This document shows positions 1 through 13,946 of a DNA stretch of 64,000 bases, piece by piece. The DNA comes from Epiperipatus broadwayi. Taxonomy: Eukaryota > Onychophora > Udeonychophora > Euonychophora > Peripatidae. The notes under the pieces were generated by a model. It was not told where the DNA came from. It saw nothing but the letters and a program-made list of their open reading frames with translations, and did not search any database. Within the stretch, counting starts at the first letter, position 1. The number at the start of each line of letters is the position of its first letter. The stretch is taken from positions 622,001 to 686,000 of the forward strand of contig JAQFVV010012668.1 in NCBI GenBank assembly GCA_028023455.1, in the 5' to 3' direction. Made by a program: the position numbers and the translations under genes.

Positions 1-2907
1 TCAAACCCGTTTACTGTTGAATATTTATCATTACAATATATAAATCTAAATAATGTTTAATTTAAATACCATCGTTATATTTATTTTTTTATTTGCTAAT
101 TTAATATTTATGTTATATTTATAACTATGTAGGAATCAGATATAATAATCTGTTCATGTTAATTAATGAGTATTTATTTTGTACCTATCATTTTTTACTA
201 TTATTACTAGTTAATTTATAAAATTTTTAATCTTTATTTGGGAATTTTAATAAATCTTTAAGTAAATAATATTAGGTATTTTGTTAATTTTACCTTTGTA
301 CATATATTAGACAGAAAGCTAACACTGTATGTATGGATTCCATATACCCTACACCTTTATCGTTTTGGTGAAGACAATTAATGCCCTAAAATGGCTTGTA
401 AATCAAAAGCCTCACATAAAAAACAAACAATTATTATGAATCCCTATGGGGAAAAAATAATTCGTTACTTTAATACACAAAATATCTAAAAATTTGACTT
501 TGCTTTATGAAATTGAAAAAGTGTTAATTTACGAAAAAATATTTTATTAAATATATTATTAAAAAAAACAAACAACTAACATTTTGCTTGCTGTAATGCT
601 TTTTTTAAAAAAAAGTTAGATTTTTTTTTTGACGGGCTTCTACTTTGTTTATTAAGTAGTGAGACAATATCTAATTTACTATTCAATAAAATAAAACATA
701 AAAAAAATAATAATTACAATGCAAATTTTAACATTAAAAGTAAAAATAACACAATGAACATTTTACATTTGATGTTCTGTTATCAAAATCTTTTATTTTT
801 ATAATTAACAACATAACTATTATTAAGACATCAATTGCATTTATTTTATATAAATGCAGTGAAATTAAATAAAAATTTGATAAAGTAATATAATGTACAA
901 TTGCTGCGAAAATTTTAATAATCTAAAAGATTAATTTTTTTTTTGCCGTTATCAAATATATATTATGTATTTTTAACAGCCATCATTATCAAAAATAAAT
1001 CAAAAGATTATTGATTAAATCCGAGCAAATAAATGATGTTTAGTAATCTTTGATCACATAAAGTTGATTGAATATTAATTGCATAATACATGGAATAATT
1101 TTTTCCCCACAAAACAATTTATAATTACAATGCATAATATTAAATAATTATATTTATCATATGTATTTTTTGATGTAAGCAAAATAATGTTTTTAAAAAT
1201 GTATTTTACCTAATTTTAAACATTTTTAAATTTAAAATTAATATTTGTTATTGTTATAGATGATTAAAATATATTTTTGATTACTTACTATAGTAAATGA
1301 ATCACTTTTTTTTTTTTACTTTCAGAGTCTTTAACAATAAAAATCTTTATTTTGGATATATCATAGATGAAAACTGTAAGACACTGGATAAAAATTAGAT
1401 AATGAACTTTAGTTGTATTTTGATTTAATCAAAACAATACAATGTACTGTATAATGAATAAACTCTGAATTGTGCAAAACATTTTTAGCAACAATATCAC
1501 TATTTTGTTTTTGGATGATGTGGCTTTAGTGAAGTCTATCCTATATCATCTCATTCTTACAAAATGTCATTTTAATAGTGAATAATCAATTGTAAGTCAA
1601 AATAGTGGTTACAAATCGATGATTACTGCAGTGAATCCTTGTAAAAAAGCCAACTGCAAATGAGGGTAAATATATATTTTTATTTTAGAATTATGTGGAG
1701 GAGATGTTTCTATCTTCAACATTATAGTGATAATAATTCTTTGCTATTTCCAAAAGATATCTGCAGATGAGGAGCAAGATCATTATTGCTATGGTAACAG
1801 TAAAAAATCCTGCTAATATTTTAGTAATTCAATACTTCCAATTGCACATCCTTATATATATATAAACTTTTCCCAGTCGTTTATATTATATAACTAGATT
1901 AACACTCTAACACTGGTTTATTGAGTAAATAAAATACTCTCATATATATATTTGCTACCTGCCATTATGCTGTTTTCCATTCAGTTACAAATGATTATAT
2001 GAGTCATGCACATGATTGAAACTAGAAATTATTATGCATATTTATTTTACTCCATTACATTATGTATATAATTACATGCACATATACTACTATTTTTTAA
2101 TAATTGCACTCCCTTTTACATATATATTTTTAAAGGATTTGTCACAATATAATAAATAATTAGTAATAATTATGAATATGTTAAAATTTATTTCAATTTT
2201 CATTTGCAAATAAGTTGCATTGATTCAAAATTTGTATAAAAAAAAAAGTTCAAATAAAAAATAAACTTTTACATTAATGAAGATATAACAAAGTATAAAA
2301 AGTAATCATCTTTTTCTCATAAGTGCTACTAAACATTGGTGTTCAATCTTCAAGGATACTCTTGCTTGAGCCACAAGATAGACTTTAAGGAAATAAGAGT
2401 GGCCATCTTATTTTGGAACTCAAGTGTAATTATATGAGCCAATCTTAAGTGTCTAGAAGTAAGAGTGTGAATTTATAAATCATTCATTTTAAATCCATTT
2501 ATTTTCAATATTCTTATTAGCACTTCTGAAATTTTAAATTTACTTTGTGCCAATATTAAACGATGTTAAATTATGTAATATTTGATACATTTTAAAAGTC
2601 GTGTGTTTTTAGATTGTAACAAACTATAAAAGTAATCATCCTTTCATCACAAGTGTATATATTTAGCGGTTTACAAGCATGAATTTTTTTCTGCTTTTAC
2701 TTTTAATTTGAAAGATAGATGGGTATATGAGTGAACTAATATTCTTTTCACATTACAACTTCATTATGGTTAAACAGATAACAATTTTAGACTAAAAACC
2801 TTTTCAGATTTTCTGCTGAAAATAATATCAACTTCTACTGAAAATTGTTTCTATAAATCAAACTCCCTACAAAAATTAATATTATTAATAAATATGTACA
2901 TAATAAA
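1..2907. other. AT-rich DNA without a recognised gene
   Basis: No open frame with protein-like composition and no RNA gene seen. It holds homopolymer A/T runs, short (TA)n tracts and one imperfect direct repeat (listed separately). If the semaphorin exon at 5546-5726 belongs to a live gene read on the minus strand, this stretch lies downstream of that exon and could be intron or 3' flank; the sequence does not decide. Confidence 0.5.
2287..2655. repeat. Pair of imperfect direct repeats of about 39 bp
   Basis: A unit beginning AACAAAGTATAAAA and running to AAGTG occupies 2287-2325; a diverged copy beginning AACAAACTATAAAA occupies 2618-2655. The two share AGTAATCATC in the middle and CAAGTG or TAAGTG at the end. 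Nothing coding is associated, and the origin is unknown. It may be a segmental duplication or a piece of an old interspersed repeat. Confidence 0.5.
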
Positions 2908-3051
2908 ACCACCATCAATCCATTATAGAATGATAATTTTTTTATTGCTTCCAATATATTCTTTTCTACAACAGCAAACTTCTTTCTTTATTTCATTCAT
3001 CCAATCTGGCTCATATGTTAATCTCTTTCGAGTTAGATACCATATAATAAA
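2908..3051 (-). mobile_element. Decayed RTE-type LINE 3' end
   Basis: The plus strand reads ACCATCAATCCATTATAG, then a line resembling TTATTTCATTCATCCAATC and CTCTTTCGAG. These match, in order, the 3' terminal region of the better-preserved RTE copy at 31714-34563 (there ATCAATCCACTGTAGG, TTTCATCCATCCATC, CTCTTTCTGG). On the minus strand this is the last about 45 codons of the RTE ORF (the WMDEI region) plus the short 3' end. It is heavily mutated, and no reading frame survives. Confidence 0.7.
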
Positions 3052-3289
3052 TAGGATAATCTGAAGATTTTATTTTAAAAAAAATTATAGGACAAAAAAG
3101 GTGAAAAAATATTGTTCATACTTTGTAAATAAAAAGATAGAAATGGATAAAGAAGATTGCATTAAAAAAACTGCAGATAATGCTGCTGTAATAGGAATAT
3201 TATGAAAACTATCAGAAAAATATTACACAAATATTTTATGAAATAAGAAGTTAAATGAATAAAAATAAATGAACATTATATTTAAGAGA

Positions 3290-4012
3290 TCTAGATTCTA
3301 TAAATAATGTGGTTGTTTTTACAAATAATAATATTTCAGTGCTTAAAGAAATATTGCAAAACTTATCAGATGAACAAAGTAAGATACAACTAAAGATAAA
3401 TTTAATGGATTTTCACAGAAAAAAATTAAGGATTGGTAATCATATTTTAGAAAAGGCTGATAACTAAAAATATCTTGGTCAGGTTATTAATATGGATGGA
3501 AACATAAAAGATGAATATAATCCTAGAATTAACTTTTAGATGGAATGTCCTTAATATAAATAATACTAAAAGTAAGTATGTATATGTATTTTAAAAGGAA
3601 GTTTTTTAATAGACATGTTTTATTAGTTCTTATGAATATGAGACTTGGACATTAACAAAAGAGCAGTAGAGGGATTTCAGATCACTGAAGAAAGTATGGA
3701 GAATTGTAAGTTAGGATTAACAAGAGGTGATCAAAAATAAAATAATTGGGTGAAAAAACAACCAGGTGTCACTAATATTGTAAGAGAATTAAAAGACTGA
3801 TATGAAGCTGGGCTGGATATATTGTTAAAAGAGAGATATCAAATGGAAAACTAGTCTTAAAACTGGATCTCAAAAATTGTGAATGGATAAAATAAAAAAG
3901 TTTGTTAATATAATGTATCAGAGGCTACGGATTAAAAAAAAATAGATTAGACTTGGGAGACTTTTATTTTGCAGTGGAACAATAATAATTAAAAATGATG
4001 AAGTGATGATTA
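3290..4012 (+). pseudogene. RTE-type LINE reverse transcriptase remnant, 3' part
   Basis: Plus-strand translation in shifting frames gives NNVVVFTNNNISVLKEIL, KYLGQVINMDGNIKDE and a stretch for YETWTLTKEQ, aligning with DDVVVFANNASELQ, KYLAQIINTDGNIMEE and SETWTLNRRA of the RTE copy at 31733-34563. It starts at the RT active-site region, whose DD has been lost to N residues, and runs through the thumb and C-terminal WAGHI-type region to a GATGAAGTGATGAT tail that recalls the (GAT)n tail of RTE elements. Several stops and frameshifts are present. It lies opposite in orientation to the remnant at 2908-3051 and is an old 5'-truncated insertion. Assignment to RTE is by similarity inside the window; identification as a dead copy is secure. 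Confidence 0.8.
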
Positions 4013-5545
4013 TCTGATAGTGTTATGTATCCATATTTTATTAATTTCCCTTACTAGTTTAATATTACTAGCATTCACTCATTGAATATTAGTCTTTTTA
4101 TAAATACAAAAGTGATTACCAATTATCTTTAAATTTTTACTAAAGAACAAATATGTCTTTTTATTTATGCATAGTCCTATTTTTCTTTTCAACATTTCAT
4201 TTTTTTTAACTCTTGTGCATAATCTTATGTATTTTTCAATTCACCTCATTATTCTTATATTTGAAAATGTATGTTTGATCCAGTTGTGTTTAAAAAAATA
4301 TGTATATGTATAATAATCTATACATTTTTATTTAAAAAATGAATAAATTTAGTAAATCTATAAATAAGTTTGCAATACCTGTGAGCAAATATATTAGAAT
4401 AGTATTAATGCTTTAATTTAATTTTACAAGCCATCATACTGATAATATAAGTGGCTCATTAGCAGTTATTAAAAATATTGTTAATAAATAATGGATTGCA
4501 GATTACCTGTCATATGATTTAACTATGAAGATACAAAAATTCAAAGAGAAGAGATGTTGGCATTACCCAATTGATGAATAAGATATTCAGTCAAAATGTT
4601 GGCGCTATTATAATAATAAGCCATCACAGATATATGAAAAAATAAAAAAAACTGTTGACATTTTTTACTTATGAAAATCATTCCAACACACACACATGTA
4701 TATCTATCAGAATTTATTTTAAAATTGACTGCAACCAGATTTAAAACGTAGCTATTTAAAACTAGGTTTGTAACATCTAATTAATATTTAGTTTATACTA
4801 CATTAAAAACTAAAAAGAAAAAAATGTGAAAATGCACAGATAATATTAATCTTCTCGCGACAGGAATTGCTGAACCACTTTTTTTAAAAAAAAAAATAAA
4901 AAATAAAGAAAGAATAAAAAAACTAGAAATAAATAAAAATATTAAATTTTAATTTTAAAAATTTTAATTCATAATTTAAGGCAAAGATAATAGATTAAAT
5001 TTTTGAATTTAATCTTTTGATTTTATCAACAATTTTCATCATTAAAAATGAAAAATGATACTAAACTATTAAATTTTATCTATTTATTTTGAAAGAGTGA
5101 AATTTTAATAAGTATAGTTTATACATACAATACATATGTCTAAATTAAAAAGTTTGGATTGTATATATTAAAATATAAGTGTAATAATGCTCAAGGCTAA
5201 ATGGGTTTGTAACTAATCTGTAAAAACCGGTCGATACTTAGACAATCCCAATATCATTAACAATCAATAATTTCAAACTGTTGTCAAGGCACCTTCCTTT
5301 TAACCATCTTTATATGTATGCTAATTTATTTTTTATTAATTACTTTTTGTTGAGGATTTAATGCATACACAGCAATCTTTAAATTAAATTGTACATAAAT
5401 AGTTATACAATATCACTATATAAATATATTTGTATCTGTTAAAAATATCATTACTATCAACAGGAAGGATTAAGTCAAATTTAAATTGTCACTATTGTAT
5501 ACTAAATAATATTCTAATATCGAATAAAAATTAATACAAACTTAC
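4013..5545. other. AT-rich DNA, probable intron flank of the semaphorin exon
   Basis: No gene recognised. On the minus strand this lies immediately downstream of the splice donor at 5545, so the part nearest 5545 is inferred to be intron. Homopolymer A/T runs dominate. No further exon of the semaphorin could be found by eye. Confidence 0.5.
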
Positions 5546-5726
5546 CTGTTCCAGCAAAATAGACAGTATAATCTTTCAATTTGGTTACAACTAAATGAGT
5601 GAAGACAATATCAGCCCGATAAAATATTGGTTCTCCAAAATCATGCTTTACAGCATTATCCATTAGTGGATGTCCTTTGATAAAATTAAGAACATTGTCG
5701 GGCAAAGTTTGAGTATCATTGACACA
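5546..5726 (-). CDS. Semaphorin-like protein, one internal exon of the Sema domain
   Basis: Semaphorins are secreted or membrane-bound axon-guidance ligands that bind plexins through a beta-propeller Sema domain. The 181-bp exon reads CVNDTQTLPDNVLNFIKGH then PLMDNAVKHDFGEPIFYRAD and ends DYTVYFAGT plus one base. The order 'LP..LNFIK.HPLM..AV', then a basic/aromatic strand, then a hydrophobic 'VYFAGT' strand is the pattern of the middle of the Sema domain, closest in feel to the Sema1/Sema6 type. Splice signals are textbook: on the minus strand a polypyrimidine run ends in TTTTAG just before 5726, and GGAACAG|GTAAGT follows 5546. The acceptor is phase 0 and the donor phase 1, with no stop in between. 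It is the only clearly spliced host exon found here; flanking exons must lie in long introns or outside the window. The subclass is not determined, and an isolated exon could in principle belong to a retained duplicate. Confidence 0.85.
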
Positions 5727-8700
5727 CTAAAAAAAAAAGAAGAGGATAATGTAATTAAATCTGCATTATCTTTAATCACTATTTTACAAGCTATTTTTAC
5801 AATCTAATAACTAAATATTTTTTTCTAAAAATTACATTACATTACAAACAAAACAAAAATTAATTTATATAACTTCAGATGTTGAATACTTTTGTACAAA
5901 TATATATTTTATATACACGATTAAGAATAGCGATTAAAAAAAAAGCTTAAACATTTACAGTCTGTATATACCTTCTAACATAATTATAGAAATATGTAGA
6001 ATATAAAATCTAAAACATTTATGGATATTGGAAATCTTAGAATATTTTAAGCATAAAAACAATATAAATTGAAAAGTTTTTTTTTTTTAATTGTTAAAAA
6101 ATACCAAAAATGTTAAGATTAAACAAAAGAAAGACAAAACATTTGAAATTTATTTTTTAATACAACTTCTTCATTGATTTTTTTTTTGAAATAAAAAAAG
6201 TTTCATATTTCAATAATAATCACTTTTAAAATATTTTTTTCCATTTTTGAAGACTGATGATCGATCATCAATAAAAAATTACAATGTAAATCATTATAAA
6301 AATTCACTGACAAGGGCAATTTCTCCCAAACAAAACTTTCATGAAATTGTTGCCATCCTTTTTTTTTGAAATTTGTTTCAATTTTTTTATCTATTGATTG
6401 TAAAATTAATTTCAGCTTTAATATTTGCTAAACTCTATATGCTTTTTTTTCATGTATTATGGCACCATTCTTAAGTTAGTTTATTAATCTATTTTGTCAC
6501 CATATTCTCATTTGAAATTTATTTTAAACTTTCATTTGTTAATTAATAAACGTTATTTTTTTGAACTTTGGATAAAATTTTAAACTTTTTTACCAGACAA
6601 AATATCCAGAACAGTTTCCATGAAATATCTAAATTTGTCTATTGCTTGTGTGTGACAGCAATGATTTAGTAGCTCCCTTTAGTGTCAAAAATTGTCCTAG
6701 TGCATCTATTATAACACTACCTAATAGCTCACAATATGGCTCTTAATAGATTTTTCCTATAATGCTCAACTTCTTAAATTCCAGATATCTTCTTTACTAT
6801 TTCTCTATGACAATTGTTGGAAAGGTCTTGACCTACACTGGAACATATATATATACAGAAATTTTTTTTTTTTTGGCAAATTATGTAGGTTAAGAAGATC
6901 ATGTTGCAAAAAAATGTGAAAGTAGAAAAGAATGCAAAGTAACAAACATATTTAAGAATCAAAGTAATAAATAAAGAAAACAATTGGTTGGTAAATTGTA
7001 AAAAAAAAAAAATAATAAATATCAACACTAATAGTATTATTAAAAAAAACAACTAATAAAAATATTTCAAATGTTATATATGATAATGCTGACAGATGAT
7101 AATGTTGAGAGAATTCCCACAATGCATTAGTAAGTAATTATATGCATTACACTTTAGTCATTATCTTTACATTAAATGAACTTATTGACTATATATATAT
7201 AATAAAGCTATCCAAACAAGACTCTAATAGTTAATGTTTTTATTGGATACAATTAATCTTACAAAATAAGTAGATATGACAATTTTATTCTCAGAAATAA
7301 ATAAGAAAGACCCCAAGCTGAGTATATTATTAAAGCTATAAATGATTTAAGTCAGGTCTCTAAGAAGCACAAAGTCTACTCTTGGGAAAAATAATTTATA
7401 CTCTTTGATTTTGAATGAATAGCAATTTAAAAAGATATTCAGCTGTGAAAATGTGTTAGAATAAAATTCTGAAAACATCACAGCCAGTATCAAATTAAAT
7501 CAAGCTCACAATAGTACAGAATAAAATAAAATCTGACATCACATCATGTTAGTCATAAGATGATAAGAGGCCTGCATATGATATCTATCAATATTCACAA
7601 CAGAATACCTGATTATTATGAATATAATTATTGTAGTTAAGTACAGGTATAAAACTAATAACCCATCATTCTCAGATTAATAGCTCTTTGGATTAACAGT
7701 TTTTTTTAGATTGAGATGATATGCAATAAGGATATAATAATACACTTCTCATCTCATTATGATAAATTTATCTTTAAAGAGATCATTTATTGCTAAAAAT
7801 TTAAATGTTAAATTAAAATAATAAAAAGAGTGTTAATTTTAATACTTATTGAACATCCATCCATTCATATCACAATTTCTTTTCATTTGAAGTAGGGTTA
7901 TGCAATCAGGAGTTTTAATAATTTTAAAATAAATTATCAATATCGGCATGACATGATGCTACATTTAAAAAAAAAATATTCCAATGATCATTAGATGCTA
8001 CTTATCTGACATGAAAGAAACAATATGAAAAAATAAGTCATCATTGCAAAACTCTATTAAAAAATATAACAATATTTTGAGGATTAATATCTTAAAAAAT
8101 AACTTTTCAGGAGAAAATAAATTTTTCAGTAAGAAATTTTCTGAATCATTCAAGAAAAAATTGTTATTTAAATAAAGCAGGCATATATTTTCTAATTGTG
8201 ACAATTTTTCAAAATGTATTTATTTCAAATGCTTAACGAATAATTAGAAAAGATTTCAATAAATTAACAAAGATTATTGCAAAAATAATAAATAAAAGAA
8301 AAAACAATCATTTAAGGCAAAGAACAAGAGTCATTTATTTTATTTTACAAAAAATAAGTTACTCTTAACTCACACTCAAGAGACTTTTCAATTAAAAATA
8401 AAATACACTCTGACCTCAACATAAAATGTTTTTATAAGAAGATTTTCTAAAATGCTCATCATCAATTTGTAACTACTACTTCATTTAGCAATAAATTATT
8501 TGTTACAACAATTATTTAATATATATATTTGTTAAATATCCACCATTTTTTTAATGGTGGCCATTTCATAAAAATATTTATTGCCATCATAGGATAATCA
8601 TGATGACAAGTTATCTTATAAGATAAAATGATGGCATTCACCCTCCCAATACTGCATAATGTTTATTCATTATGAAATTAAAAACAACCTCAAAAAATCT

Positions 8701-10629
8701 GCAATAATAAAAAAGCAATTATAATAAGTAGAAAACGTGTCTTAATATCCTCATACTGCATTTTGTAATCAAATTTCTGACCAATGTAAACAATCTCCAC
8801 ACCAACAAAAAAGAAAATGCAAATTTTACTCAACACATAATGAAAATAAATTTTCACTATGTGTAGAATTTGAGTGTACTGAAAGCAAATTGATAATTGT
8901 GTATGTACAATTTATTTTATCAATTATTATAATATTATTGTATCAATAGAAATTATTTCTTTTCGGGCCAATATTATAGAGATCAACTTAACATTAAATG
9001 CCATATTGAGATGATTATGGAAAAGGTGAAATAAACAAAAAAATTTTTGTGGATATTTTCTATATTACACCGTAATAACAGTTAAGAGTTAAAGAATAAT
9101 TTTGAATTTAAAAATGTCTATTTAATGTTTCATTAATTCTGATTTTGAAATCTAAAACAAGCTTGTTTTTATGTTAAAATAGATAATCCTTGTAATTTTT
9201 TATAAATTAAAGTGTATGATAAAATCCTACAATCTGGTGTTTTTCAGAGAATTAAAAATACATGTAGATAAAAATTTGGTTTTAATTAAGGTGAATTGAA
9301 AAGAGTCATTAACTTTTTTTTGATCAATATAAAGAAAGAATTTACTTAATTATTTTTTCAAATTCCATGATATACAATTAAAAGATGGATTTGAATCATT
9401 CATGACATTTACAGCAATTATACAGCATTATCATTATGAAGTTATAACTGAAGACAAGAAATAGAGCTGCTACTAATGTCACAATGGTAGAGTTTGAATT
9501 TACAAGGAAGCAAGAACCATCCTTTTTATTTCATAGCCCATATATGTGTATTAGATGGCATGACTGAAGTCTACCAAATTACAGTGATTGAATATCAACA
9601 GTTACAGGATTTATAACCTTTCCTGAAGATGTCAATAAGCTAGACTACTGTTTTAGAATAAATCTGCTTACCAAGAGATTCCAGTAAATAGTCAGCTTAC
9701 TGAAAAAAGCATTGTGCTATAGTTTATGTATACATAGTTTTATCTAATATGAAAGGAAGCACAAATGAAGTTATTATAGCTATATATATTATATAGTATG
9801 CAAACAGGAGACATCTCCATGAGATATTAGTTGGTGAATATAAAAATAATTTGGTGAAATATTATTTTAAATAATTAACTTCATAGTTAAACTCTAATTT
9901 ACAAGTTTAAAAGTAATTATATATCTCAAAACAGAGAATTGATTCATAAAAGATTTATTTTGAAATTAAAAAAAAATAAACTCAGAAATCTTTCTTATTG
10001 TAAAATGAAGAAACAAAGGCCTGAATTTTAAAGGGAAACTTTGAATCCCACAAGAATTTTCTTTTTTTTGAAAAAAAAAAAAAAACTTTTGCTTATCATT
10101 AGAAACGGTCACTTAATTAATGACTTTGATTCGTACTATCTATTTTTTTTTATATATACACACATATGTGTGAATTTTATATATATTTTCAACATCAAAT
10201 TAATTATCTTGTGAGGGCATCATATGATATGATAGGTTTATTTTTTGACAAATGAAATATCCTAGGACATAAACATCAGTGTGTACACATATTTCCATGT
10301 GTACACACATATACATTAAAATTAATTCTTTATGACAATTCAAAGATATATTTTTTAAAGCATGTCTATGTTTATATAGATGTTTCATACAGTCACATAT
10401 ATATATATATATGCTAAAATCAATCACATTTTATGAATTATTAAAATGAATTGTTTTTTTTATAAGTCTATGACAATTCAGCTTATTATTATTTTTTGTA
10501 TTCTAATCAAAATCAGAATGCTGAATTTATAGCATACTCAACAGACCTTATTAAGTTAATAAATTTATATTTTATTAAGTCATTCCATTGAATTTATTTA
10601 ATCCTAGACTAGATTTAAACCATTATATG
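5727..10629. other. Gene-poor AT-rich DNA upstream of the semaphorin exon
   Basis: By position this is upstream (minus sense) of the semaphorin acceptor site, so at least the part next to 5727 should be intron. It contains long A/T homopolymers, (TA)n tracts near 7190 and 10390, a TGTGTACACATA-rich tract near 10275-10315 and a small hairpin cluster at 8540-8636. The open frames here are short, hydrophobic or Asn/Lys-rich and look like chance products of AT-rich sequence. Confidence 0.5.
8540..8636. repeat. Cluster of two small inverted repeats
   Basis: CCACCATT at 8540-8547 is followed five bases later by its exact complement AATGGTGG at 8553-8560. Just downstream TGCCATCAT at 8582-8590 pairs with ATGATGGCA at 8628-8636. 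The two hairpins are adjacent and share the CCAT/ATGG theme. They may be remains of a small fold-back element; no target duplication was recognised. Confidence 0.4.
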
Positions 10630-11290
10630 ATATTATTCTCTCTTGTTCACAAAACAGTTAAAGAGCTCTTGCTCACTGAGCCACATTCATGCATAATGGT
10701 CAGTTATATAGACTGGGGTTTATGTTTAGTGTTATGGACATCCAGTTAATGATAATTTCATTATTTTTATGTAATGCTGGATGGCACAGGGGGGATATCC
10801 TTTAAAGACCGTGCACTAAATTTTATTTTAGTATTAATTAGAAATTAAATTTATAGTTGGCCAGTACATTAATGGTACTAAGTGGTCAGAGGGCATTAAT
10901 GATTATCAGCACATTTTAATATCCTAGCATTATTTTTTAATAGTTATATTCTTATGGATTAGCTTTTAAGTTTGTGCATCCTAATTATTATTTATATAAT
11001 CTGTCCCAAGTTTGGCAAAGGTTAAATAATTAGCCTGGTCTATAGTGGACCACTTTGAAATCCAGTCACAAAGTTGAATGTTGATCTTATTTTTTGATCA
11101 TTATTGATGATGAAAGATTATTCTCATCTATAATGCTGGTGAACTTATAATTACTTCTTTGCTGTTCTTTCATGCTCATCATTATAACATATTCTTTTAT
11201 ATTCATTATAGATTTAAATTTTATATTAAGTGGGGTTGATGAGTGCCATCATCACATATCTATTCTGATTCCTTTGGAATGTTACAATAT
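10630..11290. other. G+C-richer unassigned segment
   Basis: Visibly less AT-biased than its flanks, with words such as GAGCCACATTCATGC, GGCACAGGGGGGATATCC and GCCTGGTCTATAGTGG. No open frame, tRNA-like box pair or match to other repeats in the window was found. An old interspersed repeat or a conserved non-coding piece are both possible. Confidence 0.35.
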
Positions 11291-11636
11291 ATGTAAAAAA
11301 AGGTAAATTGTTGATTTTAAAAAAATGTTTTTAAAAAATAACATTGTAAATAAAATTTACAATTATTCAAGTAATTACAAAAAACAAACAAACAAACATA
11401 GATAACATAATGTAAAATATGCCCCAAAATATTTTAAAATGCACATTTCATTTTAATTTAATACTTCATGGCTCAAATATCAACTTTCTCGATTCAAAAT
11501 ATCAGTTATAAAACATATTTTGTTTCTTAAAAATAACAGCGATCGAAATATAATTATATACTATATTTAAAAAAAAATGCTTTTTTATTATTATTTAGTA
11601 ACAATATGTTTAGTAAAATATTTAGACATTAATTAG

Positions 11637-11649
11637 CCCCCCCCCCCCC
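11637..11649. repeat. Poly-C tract, 13 bases
   Basis: An uninterrupted run of 13 C in very AT-rich surroundings. Similar runs occur at 13935-13946, 17634-17645, 38692-38702 and 39001-39008. Confidence 0.9.
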
Positions 11650-13934
11650 AATTTAAGCTTTATTTTCTTACCAAATGTTTATCATTTATTGTATATCTTG
11701 AATCTGTGCTAACAAGTTACTTTTTTTTGCCATAGGAAAACATTAACATTACTTGCATTTTTTATATATGGGATTTAAAATCATCTCATGGTATTAAGCC
11801 TAAACATTTTCTTGTACTCATAATTCAGGTGAAAAGATTTTGGAGTGCGAGACAAATAAATATTACTACTAAAGATAATAATTCTGACAAAAAAAAAATA
11901 AACCGTCAAAAAAGGAAATGATGATAAACCATCATCCATTATAATGAAATATATATATATGATTAAAAATCATAAATCAATTATTAAAAAAAATACAAGT
12001 CATTCAGACTGGAAATGTGCTTATTAATTTAACAGTTGATAAAATGAGACTAGTTTTTATAGCTGAAAAAAACAAACTATCTATTTATTAGTTCTTTGTT
12101 TTATTAAATGGTATTAAATGCAGCAATAATAATAGCTATTAATTTTAAGGTGTAGTTTTGCTATACATTTTATTTATTATATCACTAAACCATTTTTCGA
12201 TCATAAGAAAGAAAAAATTACTATTTTTTTTTTTTTACTGTAATAAAGTTCTATAACATTTTCCAATTTTTTAAAATAATATTTGCATAAGCAATAATTA
12301 ATTACAATGAATATATATATATATATTTAAAACTAATCAATAAAGTTTTCAATAATTATTCTTCAGGAAATACTAAAAAATATGCTTTAAATAAAGCAGT
12401 CGGACAAATTAATAAAAACAAACAAACAAGCAAGCAAACAAACAAAAAATAGAAACATGGCATTGATATCAACAGCAAAATATTAACCAATATTTTTACT
12501 GAATAATTTTTTTAAAAAATTATATGCTGTTTGAAAAAGCCATTATTTCATCCATTTGCAACTACCCACCCCCCAAAAAAATGAAAAAAAAACATCAAAT
12601 TGTTCATTTTTTAGTTCACATTGCAACTGTTATTTATGCATTGCAATTAGCAGCTTTTTATTAGGAAAGTAGACTCTTGTATTTTATCAAAATACATTTT
12701 CATTGCAAGCAAGAAGACCCCCTCCCCCCAAATTCGTAATTTCATCTTTTTCCTTTTTAGTGTTACAAACTAATTTTTAAAATTTACAACTGTAATTTTT
12801 GTTTATTACATAGTACTTTATTTATTTTTTTGTGAATTGTTCTTGTTTATATTTAAGTTGTATATGCAGTTCTTTAATTTTTTTTAATTAGTAGTAAATA
12901 AAGACATGCATATACACATTTTCATAGGTAATTGAAAAATTAAAAAAAAAAAAAAATATATATATACTATTTTCATTATATGCATATATTATCTTCTATT
13001 ATCAGCTAATCTACTTTATTTGCTAAGAATCTCAGTATCATACATATTGAACTAATTTATAATATTTTTTTTAAACAAGTGTGATTCAAGGTTGAATAAA
13101 AAGAATTATTTATGTAAATCATAACTAATGCTAAAACAATGATGTCTAGTGATTGTGAAAATTTCAAAGACTCTTATGTAGAGAAATTAAAATATCAATT
13201 ATCAAATATTACTTGAATTGTTAAAAGCATATATAGTCTACTTATTACAAAATGAAGATATAGTTTCAGATGAAAGTTGACATTTTATTTGAAGAGTTGA
13301 AACAATATGAGATACCCACTAGAAAGTGATTGTGAGATGAGAAAGAATTTTGAATGATAGCATAACAGAAGCTAATTATGTAATGGCAATTCAGATTAAT
13401 ATACTAACTGTCATAGAAACAAAAATGATAATTAAAAAAAAATGATTTGAAGATGCTTATAAACAAACAAAAGGTGAAAGAGAGAGAAAAAAGCATATAC
13501 ATTTTGAAAATAGATATTTCAGATAAATTACTGAGTGATTTGAAAAAGAGTTAAGGAAACAGTGATAATATGTTGAAGGTAAAAAAAAAATGGTTGTAAC
13601 AAAAAAAAAAGACAATCTAAAATACTTATTTTTGTCAAATTTATTACAAACTTATTATTTATAAATTAATAACTTTTGATTGTTTAATATTACTGATAAA
13701 TATAATTATACCAATTAACAAAAATGAGGATTGATAAAAAATAATCTATAAAGAATAGAAAAAAGTTCACATTAATGATCTTTAACATGAACAATTCATG
13801 TTAACTAAAATTAAACTATAAACCACAGTAAAAACTCAATATCATGTGAGACTTGGAATCCAGTGTTTCTGATAAGATTAAAGTGAGTCTGTTTTGTACT
13901 GTAACTGCAAGACTTACAAAAAAATTTTCAGCAT

Positions 13935-13946
13935 CCCCCCCCCCCC
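13935..13946. repeat. Poly-C tract, 12 bases
   Basis: Uninterrupted run of 12 C on the plus strand, preceded by CAGCAT and followed by AGTAAATAAATG. Confidence 0.9.

Noticed and set aside
6774-7052. 92-codon hydrophobic open frame on the minus strand
   Set aside because: Formed by A-rich homopolymers giving Phe and Ile runs; no support.
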